Below, one piece after another: positions 16,912 to 24,706 of a stretch of 24,706 nucleotides of DNA. Origin of the DNA: Chara braunii (taxonomy: Eukaryota; Streptophyta; Charophyceae; Charales; Characeae); contig BFEA01000111.1 of assembly GCA_003427395.1 (NCBI GenBank), positions 2,922,735 to 2,947,440 of the forward strand. The letters are read 5' to 3'. Made by a program: the position numbers and the translations under genes. Position 1 is the stretch's first letter; each line of letters begins with the position of its first letter. The notes beneath the pieces are model-generated. The model was not told where the DNA came from. It worked only from the letters and a program-made list of their open reading frames with translations, and made no database searches.

Positions 16912-19900
16912 TTAGCCAGAGAGCAGGGTGAAGTTGGTCGGTCGGAACGGGAACTGGAAATGGTTTCTGGGTAACCGCTCCCATTGCGGTTCTGTGGCCG
17001 ACCACTGCTTCCACCGCAGCTGGTTGAGTTGATCAAGCTCACAAAGTCTCTCTGCACCGTCTACCCAAACCATCCGAAAGTTGTCAGAAAGTTCATTCCT
17101 TTTGGTTAAGTCTAGTTCTTTGTGGAGCATTTCTTTAAGTTGCTGCCAGGCTGCATGGGTATTTACAGTGATTGTCTCAATTATCGAAGTTCGAGCCTCC
17201 ATATATACATATGTTTGTTGTCTGTGCTCATGTGCACATCTCATTCGCCAGGCAGCCATTAACAATGGGAGGCGTGTTACCTCCAGCAAGTTGAGGCTGA
17301 AGGGCGTCCACGCTGCCGCTTGTGGGTTTTTTTTCCCCAGCAAGATGGTTTGAAGGTCCCATGGCAGGTGTCTGCCCGTAAGGTAATTCCACGCTGCATC
17401 CCACCATTGCCATAGCTGGGCCACCATGGTGCATTCCAGCAGACAGTGTTCAAGCGTGGCTCTCCTCCTGGGGGTAGTCCCTCCGCAGTAGGTGCAGAGC
17501 GGGGATAGTAGTCCCCGCTCTTCCAAGTTTGTCCTCGACACTATCCAGTCGGGGGTGGGTAGGCACCTGTGAATTATCTGCCACTGCAGCGCTCGCAGAT
17601 TTGTGGGTTGAATTTTCGAATAGGTGGCCCACTTGATCGTGATAAGGTGTTCCATGTGAAGTGGCGAGTCTCTCTCCCACCGTTTTTTAATTGGTTCAGT
17701 GATGTGTGCCGGTTTCCTTGCGGCTCTGTACCCGGCCTTTACACTGTACTGCCAGACCTGTAATTTACAGGAGGATCCCATGTCCCATTCCCATTCTCTC
17801 AGGTCGAATGGCAGCTGAGCGAGGGGAGTCGCTGGGTCATACAAAAAGGGCCCCGCTTCGGTGTCAGTAATCCCACAAATTCGTATTAGCCCCTCTGCAT
17901 GGACCTGTTTGTCTAGGTCGTCCTGACGGTCCAGTTTTTACCATCTTTCCCCTGGGAGGCGGGGTCTGTACGCCTGCAGTCTCGCATGGTGCATGTTAGC
18001 CTCCTCCACACTGTATACCACCATCGGGATCGGCCAGTCTTCCGGTCGGACCACCCAGTCTCCTTGTTTTATTGTCGGGCCTCTCTTTAGTTCTAGGACC
18101 CATGCCAAGGGGACAACCTCTTGGATTTCTCTCAGTCCATCTGTTAGGTTTCTAACACGGTTCATCCGTTGGCGAAGGTCCTGGTCTGAGAGCCACTTGC
18201 CAGCTTGGGTATTCCAGAGGTCAGCCACTGTGTATATCCCGTTCCTTACCCAGGGGATCCATTTCGAGCCAGTTGTCAATGAGAAGGGTTTGCCAGTGGG
18301 GTCTAATATAAAAGGGTTTCCAAACACGGGTTGTCTCCATATCTCTTCCCATCTAATCGGGACAGGTTTTTGGACTGGACCTCGCTCCCTCCATAGCCTC
18401 ACCATGCCTGTCCACAATGGGTCCGCCCTAAGGTCCCACCTGGCTGTAGATGCTGGCGTGTTATCTGTTCTATTTCGGGAGGGTGCAGGGATCGACCACT
18501 GGTTGTTGGTCAACCATTGCAGCGGGTGGACCTTGTTGCTATCTGAACATTGCGGGGCCAGGGCGGAGATCTGGATGTCTGCATATGGTGCCCAGGGGAT
18601 ATCATTACCCAGTAGCCATCTTATGAGGAACTTAAACATTAGTGTTTTTATCTCATTCTCCGGGTCAATTACTCCAAGGCCTCCCTGTGATCTTGGCTGC
18701 GTGATGGTGTCCCAAGCAACTCTTTTGATGCAGACGGCGTATTCGTGGTCACCTCGGCACAGGTATGCTGACGCAGCCCTTTTCAGGTCCAATAGTTGTT
18801 TCCGGTTCAGCCGCCAGAAGGCCACTTTATACCATATTGCCGCAAATATATCATTATTAATTGCTAGTGTTCTGCCGACTAGTGAAGTGTGCATTGTTCT
18901 CCAGTCACTCATCCGTTTGATAGCTATGTGCACTAGGTTGTCCCCATGGTCAGGAGGGGGGCCGAGGGCTGTGAGGTTTACCCCCAACACCCTGATGGCC
19001 GCATCCCGAGGTTTCCAATCAACCCTAGGTTCAGCGGGTGGGGGATTGTCTACCTCATTTTCAGTGAGTCACCAACCCTCTGTCTTTGTGCCCCAGTTAA
19101 CTTTCATATCTGCAACAATTTCAAAGAGACTCAGTTGAATCGTATGAGCCAACGCCTTGAAACTGACCGGATCGGCCCGGAATAGGACGGTGAGGTCATC
19201 AGCGAATATAGATGTAACCGGGATCAGGTGGTAGGGGATTTCCTTCACCTCTATTCTATGGATGTCTCTGTTAGCTCTTATCATTGCCGCCAGTGCTTCC
19301 ATCATAAGTACAAACAGCATCGGGGCTATGGGGTCACCTTGCCTCACAGACCGCTGTAATCTGACTGGTGGTGTGAGGTGCCCGTTGATCATAACGTTCG
19401 TGGTCGTTGTTCTATGGAATATATTGACCCATTTTCGGAACCTGGGTCCAAAGTTCATTTTGTGAAGGCACAATTGCAGGAAGTCCCAATCCACATGGTC
19501 GTATGCTTTTTCAAAGTCAATGAAGAGTATGGCGGCATCAACTGCCCGTTGTCTTGCGTACCTAATGGTCTCATTGACTAACAATATGTTATCCTGAATG
19601 TTTTGGTAGGGCATGAACCTAGACTGGTCAGGGTGGATGAGATGTGAAAGGTGCGGGCGCAGTCTGTTAGCCCAAAGTTTTGCAACAATTTTATAGGGGA
19701 CACCGGAGGAGGGTGATGGGTCGGTAGCTCCTTATTTCTTCTTTGTCCCCCTTTTTATAGATAAGAGTTGTGACCCCCTGACCCATCATGTCTCCAAACG
19801 TTTCCTCTCTGTACACCGCGTTCACGTATTGACAGAAGTCCTCTTGGAATGTCTCCCAGAAGTGGGTTCAAAACTCCTTAAGGAATGAGTCAATCCCGGG

Positions 19901-21569
19901 TGTCTTCTCATCGTCCATGTCTTGTAGGGCTAGGAGGATCTCATCCGTCGTAATGGGTGCCTCCATATTTTCCTTTTGCTGTGTAGACAGCATCGAGGGT
20001 ATAGCATTTAGGAGAGTCTCCCTGACTGATTCCAGGGTGTAATGCGGGTGGTGGTCCGACTCAGATGTGAACAATTTTTGGTAGTACGCCGAGGCGTATT
20101 CAGCTATCTTATAGGCGTTGGAGGCAGTCGGTTGGTTGTTATCAAAGGGGTGTCTTAAGGAGGAAACCGTCTTTTGTCTATTTCTTGCTTCAGCTTTACG
20201 AAAAAAGGCCTTAGTCATCATTCCCTCTGCCGCATCTTTGTTGATACGTGCCTGAATACGCCACTTTTGGGCCTGGTTATCTAAGTATTCTTGTAGTTGT
20301 GCTCTTGCTCTTTGCAGGGCATCGTACGTGTCCACATCCAGGGGGCGGTCCGTTAGTTGGGCATCCCATTCTTCTAATTGGGCCATAAGTTTGTCAAGGG
20401 CATCTTTGCGTTCCCTAGCATTCTTGATTGAGTACTTCTTCACTCTTTCTCGGAGTTGTGCGATGCCTTCGTTGAACCATTGTACTATTCTGTCATCCTT
20501 GGGTTTGTGTGTAGGCCCAAAATTCTTTGACAAGGGTGTCCAAGGAGGGGAGTTTAAGGAGCGAAGTATTGAATCTAAAAAATCATGGGCCTTTGTTTAT
20601 GTGGGAGTGGACGGATAGACCAGTGACTATCATATGATGGTCAAAGGATTTACACGGCGAGATGGTGCAGACATCTGCTATCGTGAGAAGACCTGCAATC
20701 TCCTCTGAGATAAGTGCTAGATCTATCCTGGAGTTTGCAATTCCTCTGTCCCCCCTCGATCTTACACATGTATAAGCTCTTTTGGTGGGGTGGAGTTGTC
20801 TGTATGAGTCTACGAGGCCCAAATCTGCCATCAGCTGCCCCAGCGCCCTACCATCTGGGCCAGCTTCCACTTCAGTGTTATGGGGTTTATGGGTGGTAGA
20901 TCTCCTGTCAATCATCAGGTCCAATGTTGTGTTGAAGTCCCCCACCATCACCATAGGGGCATCACGCGGGAGCAGCTGTTGGAGTGTTGTGAAGAAAGCG
21001 ACTCTGTGCCCAGGGTCATTGGGCGCATATATGCAGACCACATACAACATTTTGGTTCCCAATGTGGCTCTTATCCACACCCATCTGCCTTCCACTGTGT
21101 CCCATTCTGCATGTTCAGGGATCAACCAAGATGTAGGATGAAGCCAAAGGGTCACTCCTATTGATGCAGTCGCCCTGGCCGGGGCGGCAAAGGAAGTGCA
21201 AGGCCAGATTTGGTTGCCCTTGGCCTGATGGGTGGGGGAGTCTGTAAGATCGGTTTCTTGGATGGCTAGTACATCAGGTCATTTCCCTCCAGTATCTTGA
21301 GTTATCTGGTTCTAGATAGCCTTACGTTTCTGTTCGTTGGCCTGGGCCAGTCCATTTACGTTAAAGGATGTGATATCCAAATCAGCATTTGCAATGTTTT
21401 TTGCCCACAAAGGTGGTCGTCTAGCAGGCGGGGGCGGTTGGGGAGGGCTGGGGCAAGGTCCTTGGGGTTGTCTTTGCTGGGCACCTTGCTGCGAAGGGAA
21501 GTGTTCAGGTCCCCCCCTAATCACTAGTTGCCCTGTTGTTTGGTTGTTCATGCGGATATTATCTTCCAT
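16912..21569 (-). pseudogene. LINE-B ORF2: APE endonuclease, reverse transcriptase and zinc finger; few lesions
   Basis: ORF2 of an L1/Tx1-type LINE, about 1,550 codons. The ATG at 21569 is the likely start because an in-frame TGA stands just before it. A Pro/Gln-rich head (residues about 28-53) precedes the endonuclease: SFNVNGL (68-74), AIQET (102-106), VGDFN (209-213), NSRIDLALIS (about 279-288), FDHH (about 309-312; F replaces the Ser of SDH). Stops lie near 21296 and 21263, and a TGA with frameshift near 20583-20540. The next frame (20533-19868) ends in DDEKTPGIDSFLKEF, the start of the RT. After further lesions one frame runs from 19614 to 16912 with only two stops (19071, 17940). It carries IDFEKAYDHVDW, RQGDPIAP, FADD (about 19206-19195), GGLGVIDP and a finger CTYC..HCLLEC (about 17496-17431). 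Relatively young but inactive as written. Confidence 0.93.
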
Positions 21570-21638
21570 CTTCCTTCAGGGTTGTGGAGGCTGTGGGATC
21601 TGCTTGAGTGCGGCATTCAAATCCTGGGCTAGATATGG

Positions 21639-23173
21639 CTAGAAATGGCCTATGAAAGGTGGGTCATCCCACTGCTGGTGTGCCTCCAACACTTCTTCCT
21701 CTAAGATTATCCGCAAGAAGAGGATTTGTTCCTCCGTGTTCCATGTGATATTGGATTTGATCCTGGCTGTGGGCATGTTCAACAACTGATGTCTGGTCAT
21801 CCATTGCAGGTGAGAATTATTGTGTGGCATGAGGTCAGCTTGTGGGAATAGCATGAGGATCGTGGTCACTCCGTTCGGAAATGGTATGTCCTGGGGGAGG
21901 ACCGTTCCGATGGCGTCAGTGTCATCATTTTGAATTAGATGGATCTTCACCTTGTTCCTTGTTAATATCTGGGAGGCTTGTCCCCTCCAACCCTGTATTG
22001 TGTATCCTTGCTGTAGGGCCGTGGTGAAGGCTTTAGCAGCCACTTTGGGTACTCGGTTCGGACTGTACCTCAGTCCCAACTGCCAGGCTGCTCCTTCCTT
22101 TTCCCTTCGAAGGGGGAGGACTACCACCCCAGCAGTCCAGACTATGGGGGGGGGCAGGGGGGGCCGTTTGCGGTAGCCTTGGCGAGGTGGTCCTTGATGA
22201 GCACCGATTTGTTTAAGGTATCTCTGCCTCTGTCACTGCAGTTAGGACCACTTGCTGCTGCCGTTACCGTCTCAGTGGGTTAAAGGTGTTCCGTCTCGAT
22301 TTGCTGAATGAGGGGCTGTGCAGTGTGGTCTGCAGGCGCTTCAGTGTCACGCTGTTGATCCTGTGTGTCGTTGTGTTGTGGCTGCGACTGCTGCACGAGG
22401 CGCAGGTAGGGTTGAAATTCCACAGGAGTGAAGGGGACGGTACTTATTTCTGGTATGTTCCATTCGAAATCATACTCTTTTGAGTTGTCCGAGCCCTCTG
22501 ATCCAGACTCCAAACTACAGTCAACCTGTTGCTCATCGTCCCGGGGTTCCCTTCCCCTGGGCATGATACTCTCCGAGGCCGGTGCAGCCATGATGTGTAT
22601 CAGTGGTCTAAGAAGGTGAGCCGGTACCAGGCTTTCAGGTCCTGTAATGGTCAGGGCCATGGTCTGCGGGTCCTCCCCCAGTACATTGTCCAGTTCTTGT
22701 ATTATGATTTCCGGCCAGGCTATTCCTTCCCATTCAATCTGCAGCTGCATCTGGGTCTCGTGGGTGGTCTGTTTTAGCTCCCGGTGCTCTGTTTCCTTGT
22801 GCTGTTGTCCCGTCTATTGTCTTGTTCTTCTTACTCTTTCCCTAAGGTCATAAATTGCATCTCTGATCCTCATGGCTACCGTGCTCCAGTCTATTGATGG
22901 GGGATCATGGAAACTATCAATATAACTTGTCAGGGATGTCATGTTTATAAACGCTCTCCTAATGCTCTCCCAGTGCAACGGGGGGATGGTCATGTGAGTT
23001 CCTCGAGCCAAAAGGCCCATGAGCAGAGCGTCTGTGATGACTTTAAGCCTGGCCTTAACGGTTCTTTCCCTTGAGAGCCGTTTCGGGCCCTTCGTGCCTC
23101 CCCGGCCGGCTGGTGTTCGGGACTGTCATGACTGATCCTCCCGTTCATCGTTTGAGTCTGCATTTTCTGCCAT
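21639..23173 (-). pseudogene. LINE-B ORF1, broken
   Basis: Starts at ATG 23173 (MAENADSNDERE), giving an acidic then Arg/Lys/Gly-rich head. The frame is interrupted by a TGA after codon 15 and by a TAG at 22816-22814, and otherwise continues to 22280. A frameshift near 22240 leads to a last frame ending at 21639, 69 bases before the ORF2 start. The middle is acidic and Gln-rich. The C-terminal part (22127-21639) contains VVVLPLRREKEG, PFPNGVTTILMLFPQ and HLQWMTRHQLL and aligns with the end of LINE-A ORF1. The role is expected to be RNA binding in the LINE particle. I see no CCHC knuckle and cannot place the C-terminal domain in a known family. Confidence 0.72.
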
Positions 23174-23263
23174 TTGGAGTGTTTTACCTACTTGGCTGAA
23201 CGCTCTGGGGTTGACGAGAAAATAGTGCGAACCGATTCTGTCTGGGGGTTATCCGACTCCTGA

Positions 23264-23846
23264 TTGCGGAAAAAGAACCGTAAGAAATGCAACCCAATCG
23301 AACATACCCTGACTGAGCTCATTCAGTACGCGATCAAGTATGGAAAGGAAAACTATGATGTAGGCTTGGATTCAGAATCTGACGACGATGACCCATTAGG
23401 GCCATCAGGTGTCCGGCGCTATAGCTATTCTGCGACACCTCGGATATTTGAAGACCGCTTCTGATTAGGACGGGCCAAGAGGAATCCGGACCGAAGGGAC
23501 CCATCTTCCTCCTCCCCGTGTCCTCGGCACCCCGACTTCCCATTCTGACGCAAGTAGGACGGGAGGTAGACGAACCCTCGATGAAGGAGAAAGCCGCACA
23601 ACTTGTGACGGTTGTGGCACCATTAACCGAGTTTGTTCAAAGCTTGAAAAGGCAAAGGGCCGCAGTGGCACAGAGACAGTAAGCGGCAACGGCCGCAGGG
23701 ACGGTGCCACCTCGGCCTGTTGTGGTTGGAGGCTTGGAGCTACTCAGCCTATGGCATTGCGATGTTATGATTGCAATCAGCCCGGACATTTGGCCAAGGA
23801 CTGCCCGCGACCCCGTGCGCAGGTAGGGGTTGCTGGCCCGTCCTAG
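23264..23846 (+). pseudogene. Gag-like fragment with CCHC zinc knuckle
   Basis: Three linked frames. The first (23264-23463) is basic, then acidic (DSESDDDDP). A second (about 23490-23682) contains TQVGREVDEPSMKEKAA and a helix-like, charged segment ending at a TAA. A third carries CYDCNQPGHLAKDC (23763-23804), a textbook C-X2-C-X4-H-X4-C nucleocapsid knuckle followed by PRPRAQ, with a stop at 23844. This fits the gag protein of an LTR or similar retrotransposon, where the knuckle binds RNA. No LTR, protease or polymerase is visible, so the element type is open. No start codon is visible: a TGA stands directly before 23264. LINE-B's ORF1 starts only 90 bases away in the opposite direction. 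Confidence 0.7.
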
Positions 23847-24330
23847 ATCCCGCTAGCAGCTCCAACCGCTTTAGGATAAGGGTGGGTGGCGGCAGTTATG
23901 GACGTAGGGACCCCAAACATGGTGGCCCCCTCTGGCGGTCGTGATGCTCAAACCCAGAACCATTGGCGTAATCCGTCATACCCCGCGGGTTATCGATGAA
24001 AGCGACTTGGGACCGTGGAGACCCGGATTCGAAGACCCCATGATATCGGCTCCAGAATGCAAGGACGGTCAAATCGACATACTAGATGCCTTGAAGGCTC
24101 TTGATCTACGGATACTAGTACCCATTCCTTACCTGCTGAGTCGGCGCTGACCATTTCGGAGGCCTCCAACGAGAAATTGATTGAGAAATATATGAAGTAC
24201 CATCGTCGGTTCGAAGAAGGCCAAAGGGGTAAAAAGTTGGCAATCAACGACCCGTCGGTGGATATCGAAGCTCAACCATCCACCTCGAAAACTCACGACC
24301 CCATTTTCGCGGCCTTCCCGCCGTTCCCGG
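23847..24330 (+). pseudogene. Possible continuation of the gag-like element
   Basis: Several frames stay open in turn: 23941-24150, and another from about 24107 to about 24330 with a charged, helix-like segment (NEKLIEKYMKYHRRFEEG) and a Ser/Thr/Pro-rich tail. Base composition resembles the gag fragment upstream. No domain is recognised, so this could be the gag C-terminus or the start of pol, but the evidence is only continuity and composition. Confidence 0.35.
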
Positions 24331-24344
24331 GGTGGGAAATGGGA

Positions 24345-24471
24345 TCTGAGGGGGGAGGGGGAGGGGTGTGCATGTCGGGGGCTACCCCCCTAAGTAAAAA
24401 AAAACGAGAAACAAAAAAAGTTTGTTCGGGGGCTGGGGGGTGGTGGGTGGTAGGGAAAAAAAAAAAAAAAG
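24345..24471 (+). repeat. G-rich and A-rich low-complexity stretch
   Basis: G runs (about 24350-24375), A runs (24397-24405, 24412-24419), a second G-rich block (24428-24454) and a 15-base A tract at about 24456-24470. The last may be a retroposon tail. No coding meaning. Confidence 0.7.
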
Positions 24472-24706
24472 ATTGATTGATTGATGATTGATGATTGATT
24501 GATTGATTTATTGATTTATTGATTGATTGATTGATTTCTGATTGATTGATTGATTGATTGATGATTGATTGATTGATTGATGATTGATTGATTGATTGAT
24601 GATTGATTGATTGATTGATTAAAAAACAAAAATAAAAATAAATGACCTTGCACACCTTTATTTTTTTGATTGATTGACTGATTGATTGACTGATTGATTG
24701 ATTGAT
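24472..24706 (+). repeat. (GATT)n microsatellite, interrupted
   Basis: GATT/GATTGATG units run from 24472 to about 24620, are broken by an A-rich stretch with 'atgaccttgcacacc' (24621-24667), and resume to the end of the window. Long frames across it are artefacts of the repeat. Confidence 0.95.

Noticed and set aside
17993-19138. A 381-codon open frame on the + strand
   Set aside because: It lies exactly antisense to the LINE-B ORF2 thumb and C-terminal region, whose - strand frame has clear RT-family motifs. It is a shadow of that coding sequence.
24293-24655. An Asn/Gln/Ser-rich open frame on the - strand
   Set aside because: It is only the translation of the GATT microsatellite.

Overview
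This window looks like repeat-dense nuclear DNA from an animal with many retrotransposons. The signs are two large non-LTR retrotransposons (LINEs) of the L1/Tx1 type, a tRNA-derived SINE, foldback elements, many poly(A)/poly(T) tracts, microsatellites and a 321-base assembly gap (N). I cannot name the species. I see no intact host gene, no rRNA and no functional tRNA gene. Every recognisable coding region belongs to a broken mobile element.

Layout: 1-700 holds simple repeat, short duplications and a 5'-truncated LINE tail. 700-3130 is mostly anonymous DNA with a purine-rich degenerate reading frame and a hairpin plus poly(A) end. 3368-10169 is LINE-A on the + strand, heavily decayed: ORF1, then ORF2 with endonuclease, reverse transcriptase and C-terminal zinc finger, then a 3' UTR and poly(A). 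10200-15900 is a mosaic of foldback elements, a 7 x 16-base tandem array, a satellite-like repeat, a SINE with target-site duplications, poly(A)-only insertions, palindromes and a partial 556-base duplication. 15908-23173 is LINE-B on the - strand, better preserved. 23264-24330 is a broken gag-like fragment with a CCHC zinc knuckle. The window ends in a long GATT-type microsatellite.

LINE-A and LINE-B face each other tail to tail and have the same plan. ORF1 would encode an RNA-binding partner. ORF2 encodes an APE-type endonuclease and reverse transcriptase that make cDNA at a nicked target. After both ORF2s, just before the poly(A), lies the same 3' module of three consecutive hairpins. The last hairpin keeps its apical loop (GCTCNTAYCA) while its stem differs in sequence between copies yet stays self-complementary. 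A third, truncated copy at 458-694 shows the same. This looks like a structured RNA signal recognised by the LINE machinery and is the most interesting observation here. All alignments and folds were done by eye.
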